The notes under the pieces are model-generated. The model did not search any database. It was not told the DNA's origin and saw only the letters and a list, made by a program, of their open reading frames with translations. Shown one piece after another: positions 25,083-33,858 of a stretch of DNA of 64,000 nt. A program made the translations under genes and the position numbers. Source of the stretch: Ornithinimicrobium ciconiae (GTDB lineage: Bacteria; Actinomycetota; Actinomycetes; Actinomycetales; Dermatophilaceae); contig NZ_CP041616.1 in assembly GCF_007197575.1 (NCBI RefSeq), positions 310,001 to 374,000 of the forward strand, given 5' to 3'. Numbering within the stretch: the stretch's first letter is position 1; each line of letters opens with the position of its first letter.

Positions 25083-25601
25083 ATGAATGTGACGCTGCAG
25101 ACCACCAAGGGCGACATCAACATCACGCTCTTTCCCGACCACGCGCCCAAGACCGTCCAGAACTTCGTCGGCCTCGCCACCGGCGACAAGGAGTACAAGG
25201 ACGACGCGGGCCGGACAAACCCCCAGCCGTTCTTCGACGGGCTGGTCTTCCACCGGGTCATCGAGGGATTCATGATCCAGGGCGGTTGCCCGCTGGGTGA
25301 GGGCTTCGGCGGCCCCGGCTACAAGTTCGACGACGAGATCCACCCGGACAAGAACTTCAACGAGCCCTATGTGCTGGCGATGGCCAACGCGGGCAAGCAG
25401 ATAGGCCGGGGCACCAACGGCTCGCAGTTTTTCATCACCGTCGGCCCGACCCCGCACCTGATGGGCAAGCACACCATCTTTGGTGAGGTCGCAGACCCCG
25501 AGAGCAAGGCCGTCGTCGACGCGATCGCGACCAGCCGCACCGGTCGCGGTGACAAGCCGGTCGAGCCGATCGTGATCAACAAGGTCGTCGTCTCCGAGTG
25601 A
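25083..25601 (+). CDS. ppiA: Cyclophilin-type peptidyl-prolyl isomerase
   Basis: This 172-aa cytoplasmic cyclophilin lacks a signal peptide. The active site is visible: FHRVIEGFMIQGGCPLGEG (catalytic Arg and Gln/Phe), ANAGKQIGRGTNGSQFFITV and HLMGKHTIFGEV. It catalyses cis-trans isomerisation of Xaa-Pro bonds. Its place before the rhomboid and crgA genes is the conserved origin-proximal order of actinobacteria. GAGG lies upstream of the ATG. Confidence 0.96.
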   Translation: MNVTLQTTKGDINITLFPDHAPKTVQNFVGLATGDKEYKDDAGRTNPQPFFDGLVFHRVIEGFMIQGGCPLGEGFGGPGYKFDDEIHPDKNFNEPYVLAMANAGKQIGRGTNGSQFFITVGPTPHLMGKHTIFGEVADPESKAVVDAIATSRTGRGDKPVEPIVINKVVVSE

Positions 25602-25622
25602 GCCCCTGGGCGTCCGCCCCCC

Positions 25623-26543
25623 GTGAGTGAGGATCCGCTGATGTCGGCCCCCGCCCCGCCGGTCTGTCCCCGCCACCCGGACCGACCGTCATACGTCACG
25701 TGCCAGCGGTGTGACCGGCCGGCCTGTCCGGAGTGCCAGCGGCCGGCCGCAGTGGGCATCCAGTGTGTCGACTGTGTCCGGGCGCAGGCCAAGACGGTGC
25801 GGCAACCGACCTCACGGTTCGGAGCACCGACGCGGGGCGGGCGCCCGATCGTCACGCTGACCCTGATCGCGATCTGCGTGGTCGTCTATGTCGGCCAGTT
25901 GGTCAACGACCGGGTCACCGTGGAGATGATGTTTGTCCCGCTGCTCGCCGAGAGTCAGCCATGGCGCTTCCTCACCGCCGCCTTCGCCCACAGCCCGGGC
26001 AGCGTGATGCACATCCTGTTCAACATGTTCGCGCTCTGGATCACCGGGCAGTACCTCGAGCCGTTGCTCGGCCGGGTCAAGTTCCTGGTGCTCTATCTGG
26101 TGAGTGCGATCGGCGGGTCGGTCGGCTTCCTGCTGCTCGCCCAGCTGCCCGAGCAGCTCGGCGAGCGGTCCGGGTGGACCACTCCGACCGTGGGTGCCTC
26201 CGGCGCGGTCTTCGGGTTGTTTGCCGCGGTGCTGGTCCTCAACCGCCATCTCGGCCGCGAGACCGGCGGGATCATCGGCGTCTTCCTGATCAACGGCGTG
26301 CTGGGCTTCGTGCTGCCCAATATCGCCTGGCAGGCACACCTGGGTGGGGCCATCACCGGTGCGGCCGTCGCGCTCGTGCTGGCGGTGACCGCGCCCGCTG
26401 GGCGCACCACGGTGCAGACGGCCGCTCGGCGACGCTGGTTCTGGCCCGCGGTGCTCGGCATCCTCGTCGGGCTCGCGGCCGCGTCGCTCTGGCGGATCGC
26501 TGCCGTGGACAACGCACTGCTGCTGCAGTTCTACAGTCTCTGA
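25623..26543 (+). CDS. Rhomboid family intramembrane serine protease with N-terminal zinc-ribbon-like domain
   Basis: The 306-aa protein has a B-box/zinc-ribbon-like cysteine cluster at the N-terminus (CPRHPDRPSYVTCQRCDRPA then CPECQ and CVDC). Six to seven transmembrane helices with rhomboid motifs follow: HILFNMFALWITG, VGASGAVFGLFAAVL (catalytic Ser of GxSG) and IAWQAHLGGAITGA (catalytic His). It cleaves membrane protein substrates within the bilayer; substrates are unknown. It begins with GTG 22 nt after ppiA (ATG 25641 is an alternative). Confidence 0.93.
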   Translation: MSEDPLMSAPAPPVCPRHPDRPSYVTCQRCDRPACPECQRPAAVGIQCVDCVRAQAKTVRQPTSRFGAPTRGGRPIVTLTLIAICVVVYVGQLVNDRVTVEMMFVPLLAESQPWRFLTAAFAHSPGSVMHILFNMFALWITGQYLEPLLGRVKFLVLYLVSAIGGSVGFLLLAQLPEQLGERSGWTTPTVGASGAVFGLFAAVLVLNRHLGRETGGIIGVFLINGVLGFVLPNIAWQAHLGGAITGAAVALVLAVTAPAGRTTVQTAARRRWFWPAVLGILVGLAAASLWRIAAVDNALLLQFYSL

Positions 26544-26609
26544 CCCAGGTCGGAGGCTCCTCACGGGGCGGTCCCCGCGGAACAACCTCACCGAGTTACA
26601 CCCGTGTAG

Positions 26610-26641
26610 TTATCCCCATCCTGTGGATAACCTGTGGATAA
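26610..26641. promoter_or_regulatory. Cluster of three DnaA-box-like sequences
   Basis: TTATCCCCA (26610-26618) is followed by two exact reverse copies of the consensus TTATCCACA, read here as TGTGGATAA at 26622-26630 and 26633-26641, 11 bp apart and in the same orientation. The site sits in the gap between the convergent rhomboid and crgA genes in an origin-proximal region. It lacks the box number expected of oriC itself; a titration, timing or accessory site is possible. Confidence 0.65.
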
Positions 26642-26648
26642 CTAGTGG

Positions 26649-26906
26649 TTAACGCCAGCGCGTCGCCATCATGAAGCCAGCCATGATGGCCCCGAGACCG
26701 ACCACGAGGTTCCAGTAGCCGATCGAGCCGATCGGCCAGTTACCGCTGGTCACATAGAAGACCGTCACATAGAGCACACCGAAGATCATCAGGGCGCACA
26801 TCACAGGCACGAACCACGGCGGGTTGACCTGCGGCGGTGCGGCGACGTCGACCGGGCGCTTGTCCGTGCGGGGCTTCTTCCGGACCCGTCCCTTGGACTT
26901 GGGCAC
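26649..26906 (-). CDS. crgA: Cell division protein CrgA
   Basis: The 85-aa protein has a basic cytoplasmic start (PKSKGRVRKKPRTDKR) and two transmembrane helices, WFVPVMCALMIFGVLYVTVF and the span after IGYWNLVVGLG, ending MATRWR. CrgA localises at the septum, interacts with FtsZ, FtsQ, FtsI and FtsW, and helps assemble the division and cell-wall machinery. It starts with GTG and has AAGGAG at ideal spacing. The context near pknB-pbpA-rodA is conserved. Confidence 0.96.
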   Translation of the reverse strand: MPKSKGRVRKKPRTDKRPVDVAAPPQVNPPWFVPVMCALMIFGVLYVTVFYVTSGNWPIGSIGYWNLVVGLGAIMAGFMMATRWR

Positions 26907-27043
26907 GACTCACTCCTTCGGTGGGCGGGCAGGACAGCGGTAGTGCTGACCCGCTCAGTGCCCGGACGTCTGCCCGGCACTTGGCCACAGGATACGTGCC
27001 CGGGAGGACTAGGCTGGCACCACAGACCGGTGAGGGGTTGGAG

Positions 27044-27790
27044 ATGACGGAGCAGCGCGGCCTGTGGCACGGCCTTGTCCCGGTCATGGCGCTGGTCGCC
27101 GGCCTGCTGTTCGGCACCTCCGCGGCCACCGCCGGTGACAGTCCGGCCACGCCCGAGACCCTTGCCGGGCTGATCACCGAGCGCAACGACCTGGTCGCCG
27201 ACCTCTCCGCGCAGGCGGACGAGCTGCGCCAAGAGATCGGGAGCAGCGCCGTGCTCAGTCCCTCCCCGGTGCGGGAGGAGGTCGAGGCGCTCGCGCCGCT
27301 GGTGGGGACGGCGGCGGTGCAGGGCCCGGCCGTCCAGGTGGTGCTCGATGATGCCGGCTACACCCTCGCCACGCTGCCGGACGGCTACACGGTCGACGAC
27401 GTGGTCGTCCACCAGCAGGACGTGCAGGGCGTGATCAACGCGCTCTGGGCCGGCGGGGCCGAGGCGATGATGGTCCAGGACCAGCGCATCGTCTCCACCA
27501 GCGCGGTCCGGTGCGTCGGCAACACCCTCTATCTGCAGGGCCGGGTCTACTCCCCGCCCTACACGATCACCGCAATCGGTGACCCGCAGGCGCTGGCCGC
27601 CGCCCTGGAGGACGACCCGACGGTGAGCAACTATCGCGCGTGGGCCGACATCCTGGGGCTGGGTTATGAGATGGCCGAGCTGGACCAGGCGGAGCTGCCG
27701 GCCTTTACCGGCACCCTGCGGCCCCAGCACGCGCAGCCCCTGGGACCGCGCCCGCAGCCGACCCAGGAGGACGGCCCGCTGGAGCGCTAG
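27044..27790 (+). CDS. DUF881 family protein
   Basis: The 248-aa protein has an N-terminal membrane anchor (GLVPVMALVAGLLFGTSAAT), a coiled-coil-like LITERNDLVADLSAQADELR and a DUF881 domain (GPAVQVVLDDAGY, VVVHQQDVQGVINALWAGGA, ALEDDPTVSNYRAWADILGL). The family is found beside crgA and other division genes in Gram-positives and its function is not known. GAGGGG/GGAG lies before the ATG. The last codons are part of a 33-bp tandem repeat whose second unit is interrupted by the IS element. Confidence 0.9.
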   Translation: MTEQRGLWHGLVPVMALVAGLLFGTSAATAGDSPATPETLAGLITERNDLVADLSAQADELRQEIGSSAVLSPSPVREEVEALAPLVGTAAVQGPAVQVVLDDAGYTLATLPDGYTVDDVVVHQQDVQGVINALWAGGAEAMMVQDQRIVSTSAVRCVGNTLYLQGRVYSPPYTITAIGDPQALAAALEDDPTVSNYRAWADILGLGYEMAELDQAELPAFTGTLRPQHAQPLGPRPQPTQEDGPLER

Positions 27791-27823
27791 CCCACCGAGG
27801 AGGACGGCCCGCTCCAGCGCTAG
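27765..27823. repeat. 33-bp tandem repeat, second unit split by the IS630 element
   Basis: Unit 1 (27765-27797) starts AGGAGGACGGCCCGCT and ends CGCTAGCCCACCG. Unit 2 starts at 27798 with the same sequence except GG to CC at one place, is broken after CGCTA by the insertion, and continues beyond it as TAGCCCACCG (28956-28965). The first unit contains the DUF881 stop codon. Confidence 0.8.
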
Positions 27824-28911
27824 TGTCCCGCGCCGGTAGTTCGTTGTAGAAGTCTGCCGAGGGAGTCGAGGATCTGTTCGGCGGTTTTGGTCCAGATGAA
27901 TGGCTTGGGGTCTTCGTTCCAGGCCTTGACCCACTTGCGGATATCGCCCTCGAGGGCCTGGACGCTGCGGTGGTCAGAACGCTGGAGCAGGTCGGCAGTG
28001 ACGTAGGCGAAGAACCGCTCGACCTGGTTCAGCCATGAGGAGTAGGTCGGGGTGAAGTGCATGTGGAAGCGGGGGTGGGCTGCCAGCCACTTCTTGATGC
28101 TGGGGTGCTTGTGGGTGCCGTAGTTGTCACAGACCAGGTGCACCTCCAGCTCGGCCGGGACCTGGTCGTCGATCTTGGCCAGGAACTTCTTGAACTCGAT
28201 CGCGCGGTGCTTGCGGTGCAGGGAGGAGATCACGGTGCCATCGGCGGTGTTGAACGCCGCGAACAGGGACGTGGTGCCATGTCGGACATAGTCGTGAGTG
28301 CGCTTCTCGGGCATACCGGGCATCATCGGAAACGCCGGTTGAGACCGGGCCAAGGCCTGCACCTGTGACTTCTCGTCCACGCACAGCACCACCGCGGCCT
28401 CGGGCGGGTTCAGGTAGAGGCCGACCACGTCGTAGACCTTCTCCACGAACAGCGGGTCGTTGGACAGTTTGAACCCGTCTTCGCGGTGTGGTTGGAGGTC
28501 GAAGGCCCGCCAGATCCGCCCGATGGTGGACTTGGACAGCCCGCTGCGCTGGGCCATCTTCGCCCGCGACCAGTGCGTCGCGTTGAGCGGCGTGGATTCC
28601 AGGGTGGCCACCACGACGTCCTCGATCTGCTCAGCGCTGATGGTGGGAGGGCGACCCGGGCGAGCCTCATCCGACAGGCCGTCCAACCGGTGCTCAACGA
28701 ACCGGGTCCGCCACTTGCCGACCGTCGGTGCCGACACCTTCTCCAGCGCCGCGACCTCCTTGTTCGTCAACCCCTCGGCGCACCCCAACACGATCCGCGA
28801 GCGCAACGCCAACGCCTGTGAAGACTTGCGCCTGCGCGCCCAGCGCAGCAGCTGTGCACGCTCCTCCTCGGTCAGCTCCAGCGGGGCCTTGGGGCGTCCG
28901 GTACGACTCAT
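27820..28911 (-). CDS. IS630 family transposase
   Basis: The 363-aa protein appears intact. The N-terminal helix-turn-helix pair is visible as GLTNKEVAALEKVSAPTVGK and RSGLSKSTIGRIWRAFDL, and the DDE catalytic core as VLCVDEKSQVQAL (first Asp), HLVCDNYGTHKHPSIKKWL (second Asp) and YSSWLNQVERFFAYVT (Glu). The TAG stop is completed by the TA of the target plus one flanking base, so the open frame depends on the insertion site. There are no frameshifts; it is likely active or only recently arrived. Confidence 0.95.
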   Translation of the reverse strand: MSRTGRPKAPLELTEEERAQLLRWARRRKSSQALALRSRIVLGCAEGLTNKEVAALEKVSAPTVGKWRTRFVEHRLDGLSDEARPGRPPTISAEQIEDVVVATLESTPLNATHWSRAKMAQRSGLSKSTIGRIWRAFDLQPHREDGFKLSNDPLFVEKVYDVVGLYLNPPEAAVVLCVDEKSQVQALARSQPAFPMMPGMPEKRTHDYVRHGTTSLFAAFNTADGTVISSLHRKHRAIEFKKFLAKIDDQVPAELEVHLVCDNYGTHKHPSIKKWLAAHPRFHMHFTPTYSSWLNQVERFFAYVTADLLQRSDHRSVQALEGDIRKWVKAWNEDPKPFIWTKTAEQILDSLGRLLQRTTGAGH

Positions 28912-28955
28912 ACCCCATTCTACGATTTATGTAACGAATTAACGGCGCGACACAC
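27823..28955 (-). mobile_element. Complete IS630-family insertion sequence (about 1133 bp)
   Basis: The terminal inverted repeats start GTGTCCCGCGCC at the left and GTGTGTCGCGCC at the right, each continuing to TTCGTT (18 of 22 positions match after the first G). TA is duplicated on both sides (27821-27822 and 28956-28957) within CTAG, typical of IS630 targeting. It lies between the convergent DUF881 and pknB genes and interrupts neither coding sequence. Confidence 0.92.
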
Positions 28956-28967
28956 TAGCCCACCGGA

Positions 28968-31022
28968 CTACTCCGTGGGCTCGGGGGGGTCAGGAAGGGT
29001 CGGGTCACCCGGGGGCTCGGTAGGCCCCGGTGGCGAGGTCGGACCGGTGGTCGGCTCCGTGGGGTCGTCGGTGGGTGGCTCGGTCGTCGGGTCGGTGGTC
29101 GGGTCCGTGGTGGGCTCGGTCGTCGGGTCGGAGGTGGGCTCCGAGGGCGGGGGCTGGGTCACCGTCACCTCCGTCGTTGTCGTGATGACCTCGCGCGGTG
29201 CGACCGCCACGACCAGGGTGATTTCGGTCTGATAGTCGACGATGTCACCAGCCTCGACCGACTGGCTCAGCACCGTGTTGGGCTCGACGTCGGTGCGCAC
29301 CTCGTCCTCGCGCGTGACGTTCTCGTGGAGGCGGGCGCCCTGCAGAGCGACCATCGCGTCGACGATGTCCAGGTCTGTGACCTGCGGCATCTCGGTCTGG
29401 CCACTGGCCACGACCAGGGTGATCGGGGCATCGGGGGCCTGCTCGTTGCCGGCCTCCGGATCCGTGCGGATCACCATGCCCTTGTCGAAGTCGGGATTGT
29501 CCTCCTCGACGACCTCTGCGGCGACCGTGAGATTCGCCCCCTCCAGGATGGTGCGTGCCGAGTCCTCGTCATTGCCCGATACATCCGGAATCCGGATCGC
29601 CTCGGGCCCGCTGGAGACGGTGAGGTTGACGTCTGAACCCTCATCGACCTGCTGTCCGGCCGCCGGGTCCTGAGCGATCACCGTGCCGGGCGGCTGGTTG
29701 TCGGCGACCAGGTCGACCTGCCCGACCACCAGGTTGCGGGCCAGGATCTTGCCCTCGGCATCTGCCTCGGTGTCGTTGATCACGAAGGGCACCGAGACGG
29801 TCACCACGTCATCCTCGCCGCTCGGTCCGAGGGCCTGATAGACGACCCACCCGACGCCGGCGAGGGCCAGCAGGGCCAGCACGGACAGCACGAGCCAGCC
29901 TCCGGAGTGCCGCTGCTCGCGCACCGGGATCTCATCGGTGCGCTCGTCACCGTCGTCGTATCCCGGGTCGCCCGCGAGGGGCCGCGGTGGCAGTCCCCCT
30001 GGCCGGCCCTGGGAGGCGATGCCTGCGGCCGTGCCCGCTGCGGCACCGACGGCTGAGGCGGCTATCGGACGGGTGTCCGGGCCTGCGGAGGGGACGGCCC
30101 CACCGGAGAGCACGTCGTGCGAGCCCACGACCGCGCTCAGCGATGCCATCGCGGCGTCACTGATTGGCTCGCCAGCGCGTGCCGCCAAGAGGTCGGAGCG
30201 GAAGGCTGCCGCACTCTGATAGCGGTCAGCCGGGGCCTTGCGCAGCGCGTGCAGGGTGATCGCGTCCAGCGGCACGGTGAGGTCGCCCTGGAAGGACGAG
30301 GGCGCCTTGGCCTGCTCCCCGAGGTGCTGATAGACCAAGGAGACCGGGTCACCCACGAACGGGGTGCGGCCGGTGAGGAGCTCATAGAGCAGGCACCCGG
30401 TGGAGTAGAGGTCGGAGCGGGCATCGACGTCCTCGCCCTGCGCCTGCTCCGGTGACAGATAGCGTGCCGTGCCGAGCACGGACTGGGTCTGTGTCATCGT
30501 GGCGGCGGTGTCCGCCAGGGCCCGGGCGATGCCGAAGTCCATCACCTTGATCGCGCCACCACGGGTCACCATGACGTTGGCCGGCTTGATGTCCCGGTGC
30601 ACCAGACCCCGCTCGTGCGAGTAGTCCAGCGCGGCGAGCACCGCCGCGGTGACCCGGGCCGCCTCGTCCGGGTCCAGCACCTTCTCGGTGTTGAGGATCT
30701 CGCGCAGCGTGTGACCCTCGACCAGCTCCATGACGATGTAGGGCACCAGCACCGGTGCGCCCCCGGACTCGCGCAGCTCCTGCTCACCGGAGTCGTAGGC
30801 GGCCACGATCGAGGGGTGATTCAACCCGGCCGCGGCCTGGGCCTCGCGGCGGAACCTGGCCAGGAAGGAGGTGTCGCGCGCGAGGTCGGTGCGAAGGATC
30901 TTGATCGCCACGGCCCGCCCCAGGCGCAGGTCGTGACCCTGGTGCACCTCGGCCATGCCGCCGCGTCCGATCAGCTCGCCGACCTCATAGCGGCCACCGA
31001 GGATCAGCGGTTCCTCGCTCAT
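28968..31022 (-). CDS. pknB: Stk1-type PASTA Ser/Thr protein kinase
   Basis: The 684-aa kinase has its domain at residues 12-275, with the glycine loop [12 protein letters not shown]-anchoring Lys in AVAIKIL (K41), HRDIKPANV (D144) and DFG (162-164). A membrane helix spans about 375-396. Three extracellular PASTA repeats (about 406-605) bind muropeptides. The C-terminus is a long Pro/Thr/Asp tail ([18 protein letters not shown]) coded by a purine-poor repeat, longer than usual. It phosphorylates cell-wall and division proteins, opposed by PstP. It ends the six-gene operon; its ATG overlaps the pbpA stop by 4 nt. No pknA is present in this operon, unlike mycobacteria. Confidence 0.96.
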   Translation of the reverse strand: MSEEPLILGGRYEVGELIGRGGMAEVHQGHDLRLGRAVAIKILRTDLARDTSFLARFRREAQAAAGLNHPSIVAAYDSGEQELRESGGAPVLVPYIVMELVEGHTLREILNTEKVLDPDEAARVTAAVLAALDYSHERGLVHRDIKPANVMVTRGGAIKVMDFGIARALADTAATMTQTQSVLGTARYLSPEQAQGEDVDARSDLYSTGCLLYELLTGRTPFVGDPVSLVYQHLGEQAKAPSSFQGDLTVPLDAITLHALRKAPADRYQSAAAFRSDLLAARAGEPISDAAMASLSAVVGSHDVLSGGAVPSAGPDTRPIAASAVGAAAGTAAGIASQGRPGGLPPRPLAGDPGYDDGDERTDEIPVREQRHSGGWLVLSVLALLALAGVGWVVYQALGPSGEDDVVTVSVPFVINDTEADAEGKILARNLVVGQVDLVADNQPPGTVIAQDPAAGQQVDEGSDVNLTVSSGPEAIRIPDVSGNDEDSARTILEGANLTVAAEVVEEDNPDFDKGMVIRTDPEAGNEQAPDAPITLVVASGQTEMPQVTDLDIVDAMVALQGARLHENVTREDEVRTDVEPNTVLSQSVEAGDIVDYQTEITLVVAVAPREVITTTTEVTVTQPPPSEPTSDPTTEPTTDPTTDPTTEPPTDDPTEPTTGPTSPPGPTEPPGDPTLPDPPEPTE

Positions 31023-32476
31023 CGATTCACTCCTGCCTCAAGGACCGCTCGGGCGATCGGCGCGGCGATCACGCCGCCGGTCTCCCCGGTCCAGTCGTCG
31101 GTGGCGCTCTCCACGATGATGCCGACCGCGATGGTCGGCTCGTCCGCCGGGGCGAACCCGGTGAACCAGGCGTGCGCTGCGCCACTGGTGCCGTACTCGG
31201 CGGTGCCGGTCTTGCCGGCGACCGGCACGCCAGGGATCGCCGCGCGCGAGCCCGACCCTGACTCCACGACGGAGACCATCATGTCGGTGAGCTCCTGGGC
31301 GGTGGACTCACTGATCGCGGTGTTGAACTCCCGCTCGCGGGTGGTGTCGATGGGGTCCAGGTCCTTGTCGCGCACGGTGTCAATCAGATAGGGGGTCATC
31401 ACGTGGCCGTCGTTGGCGATGCCTGCCGAGATCATGGCGACCTGCAGGGGGGTGACGCGCACGTCATACTGCCCGATGCCGGTGAGTCCCACCTGGGCGT
31501 CGTTGGCATCGGCGGGATAGCGGCTGGGGGTCACATTCATCGGGATCTGCAGGGGCTGCCCAAACCCGAACGCCTCGGACTGGGCGTTGAGGACATCGGC
31601 CCCGAGCTCGTTGGCCAGCCAGGCCAGGGAGGTGTTGCAGGAGACCCGGATGGAGTCGGCCAGGCTGGTGGTCTCGCCGCCGCTGCAGGAGGACCCCCCG
31701 AAGTTGGGGATCGAGGTCTCCGTGCCCGGCAGCGTGTAACGCAGCGGGGAGGGCAGCTCGGTGTCGGGCTGGAAGTCGTTGGACTCCAGGGCCGCGGCCG
31801 CCACGACCAGCTTGTAGACCGACCCTGGTGGGTAGAGGTCGCCGCCGATCGCACGGTTGATGAGGGGACGAGCGCTGTCAGCGTTGAGCTCCTCATAGGC
31901 CTGCTGGACCGAGCTGAGGTTGTGCGAGCTGACCGCGTTGGGGTCGAAGGTGGGGTGGCTGACCATCGCCAGGATGGCACCCGTGCGTGGGTCCAGCGCG
32001 ACGACCGCGCCGCGCCGGTCACCGAGGGCCTCCGCCGCGGCCCGCTGGATGTCAGGGTCGATGGTCAGTTCCAGCGTCGCCCCAGTGGGGTCCCGGCCCA
32101 GGATCAGATCGGGCAGGCGGCGATAGAACAGGGAGTCGTCGGAGCCGGCCAGCAGGGAGTTCGCGGCACGCTCCAGACCGACGCCCGGGCCATAGATGAA
32201 GGAGTAGTAGCCGGTCAGGTGGGCGTAGAGACGCCCCTGCCCATAGGTCCGCATCCACCGCAGGTCGTTGTCGGTCTCGACCGACTCCGCGATCGGGGTG
32301 CCCTCGACCAGGATCGCCCCGCGCTCGCGGCCGTACTCGGCCAGCAGGGTGCGCCGGTTGCCCGGTCGCTCGCGCAGGTCGTCGGCCTGGAAGAACTGGA
32401 TGTAGGTCGTGGCGATGAGCAGGGCGGCAAACATCGCCGAGACGACCACGGCCAGGCGCCGGATCGGGGCGTTCAC
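31019..32476 (-). CDS. pbpA: Penicillin-binding transpeptidase (PbpA, class B)
   Basis: This 485-aa D,D-transpeptidase has one N-terminal membrane anchor (about 8-28). Catalytic motifs are SVYK (S219-K222), SCN within IRVSCNTSLAWL and KTGT in PVAGKTGTAEYG. It cross-links peptidoglycan together with the SEDS polymerase RodA encoded by the overlapping upstream gene. It starts with GTG, sharing 4 nt with the rodA stop. Cell elongation or septation is the likely site of action. Confidence 0.96.
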   Translation of the reverse strand: MNAPIRRLAVVVSAMFAALLIATTYIQFFQADDLRERPGNRRTLLAEYGRERGAILVEGTPIAESVETDNDLRWMRTYGQGRLYAHLTGYYSFIYGPGVGLERAANSLLAGSDDSLFYRRLPDLILGRDPTGATLELTIDPDIQRAAAEALGDRRGAVVALDPRTGAILAMVSHPTFDPNAVSSHNLSSVQQAYEELNADSARPLINRAIGGDLYPPGSVYKLVVAAAALESNDFQPDTELPSPLRYTLPGTETSIPNFGGSSCSGGETTSLADSIRVSCNTSLAWLANELGADVLNAQSEAFGFGQPLQIPMNVTPSRYPADANDAQVGLTGIGQYDVRVTPLQVAMISAGIANDGHVMTPYLIDTVRDKDLDPIDTTREREFNTAISESTAQELTDMMVSVVESGSGSRAAIPGVPVAGKTGTAEYGTSGAAHAWFTGFAPADEPTIAVGIIVESATDDWTGETGGVIAAPIARAVLEAGVNR

Positions 32477-33858
32477 CGGGCTCCTCCGCTCGGCAGGGCA
32501 GTCGCACCAACCGGCGCGAGGTCGTCGTCGGTGACCCGCTCGGCGACGGGCCTGCGGGCGTGGTCGCTGATCCGCATCAGCAGCGCGATGATGATCCAGT
32601 TGGCGATGAGCGAGGATCCTCCGGAGGACAGGAACGGGGTGGTCAGACCGGTCAGCGGGATCACCCGGGTCAGACCGCCGACGACCACGAAGATCTGCAG
32701 TCCGATCGAGAAGGCGAGGCCGGCCGCGAGCAGCTTGCCAAAGCCCTCACGGGCACCGATGGCGGTCCGCAGACCGCGCTCGACGAGCAGGGCATAGAGC
32801 ATGAGCATCGCGAAGACGCCGATCAGCCCGAGCTCCTCGGCAAAGCTGGCGAAGATGTAGTCGCTGTTGGCGAAGTAGGTCAGGTGCGGGAAACCCTCGC
32901 CCAGCCCGGTGCCGAACAGCCCGCCGTGGCCCATGCCCATCAGTCCCTTGGCGACCTGGTCGGAGGTCGCGTCGGGCCCGAACGGGTCGAGCCACAGACT
33001 CACCCGGGTCTGCACGTGGGGGAAGAGCCGCCAGGCAACGAAGGCGCCCGCGGCGAAGAGGGACAGACCGATGATGATCCAGCTGACCCGCTCGGTCGCG
33101 ACATACAACATTGCCACGAACAGGCCGAAGAAGAGCAGCGAGGACCCCAGGTCGCGCTGGGCGACCAGGATCAGCACGGACAGGCCCCAGGCCGCCAGCA
33201 ACGGTCCCAGGTCCCGACCCCGGGGCAGCTGCAGCCCGAGGAAGCGCCGCCCCACCAGGGAGAGGGCGTCCCGGGTCGACACCAGATAGCCGGCGAAGAA
33301 GATGGTCAGGGCGATCTTGGCGATCTCACCGGGCTGGAAGGTGAAGCCGGCCAGCTTGATCCACAGTCGTGAGCCGTTCTCCTCGTGCCCGATGATCGGG
33401 AGCATCGGCATCAGCAGCAGGACGAACCCGACGACCATTGCGATGTAGGTGTAACGGCGCAGGAAGCGGTGGTCGCGCAGCAGGAACAGGACCACGGCAG
33501 CCAGCGTGATGCCCAGACCGCTCCACAACACCTGCCGGCTGGCCACCAGGCTGCCGACATCCCGTCCGGCGGCATAGTCCAGTCGCAGGATCATCACCAG
33601 ACCCAGGCCGTTGAGCAGGGTGGCGATGGGCAGCAGGAGCGGGTCGGCATACTTTGCCCGCCAGCGCACCACGAGATGCAGCGCCAGGGTGAAGCCCAGG
33701 AGGAGACCGCCGGTCAGTGCCAGGTTGGGCGGGATCTCACCCTGGACAGCCAGTCCCACATTGATATAGGCGAGCAGCACGATCACGATCGCGAACAACA
33801 GCAGCACGAGCTCGGTCATCCGCCCCGTGCGGGGCCGGAAGGTGGTGATGGTGGTCAC
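32473..33858 (-). CDS. rodA: FtsW/RodA/SpoVE family peptidoglycan glycosyltransferase
   Basis: The 461-aa SEDS protein has about 10-12 transmembrane helices. Family blocks are seen in VSTRDALSLVGRRFLGLQLP, LVAQRDLGSSLLFFGLF, FANSDYIFASFAEELGLIG with the catalytic Asp region, and RVIPLTGLTTPFLSSGGSSL near the end. It polymerises lipid II, with PbpA as its cross-linking partner. It starts with GTG overlapping the pstP stop. Calling it RodA rather than FtsW rests on operon position. Confidence 0.94.
   Translation of the reverse strand: MTTITTFRPRTGRMTELVLLLFAIVIVLLAYINVGLAVQGEIPPNLALTGGLLLGFTLALHLVVRWRAKYADPLLLPIATLLNGLGLVMILRLDYAAGRDVGSLVASRQVLWSGLGITLAAVVLFLLRDHRFLRRYTYIAMVVGFVLLLMPMLPIIGHEENGSRLWIKLAGFTFQPGEIAKIALTIFFAGYLVSTRDALSLVGRRFLGLQLPRGRDLGPLLAAWGLSVLILVAQRDLGSSLLFFGLFVAMLYVATERVSWIIIGLSLFAAGAFVAWRLFPHVQTRVSLWLDPFGPDATSDQVAKGLMGMGHGGLFGTGLGEGFPHLTYFANSDYIFASFAEELGLIGVFAMLMLYALLVERGLRTAIGAREGFGKLLAAGLAFSIGLQIFVVVGGLTRVIPLTGLTTPFLSSGGSSLIANWIIIALLMRISDHARRPVAERVTDDDLAPVGATALPSGGAR

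Noticed and set aside
24903..25676. 257-aa reverse open frame over ppiA
   Set aside because: Antisense to an unmistakable cyclophilin; no supporting features.
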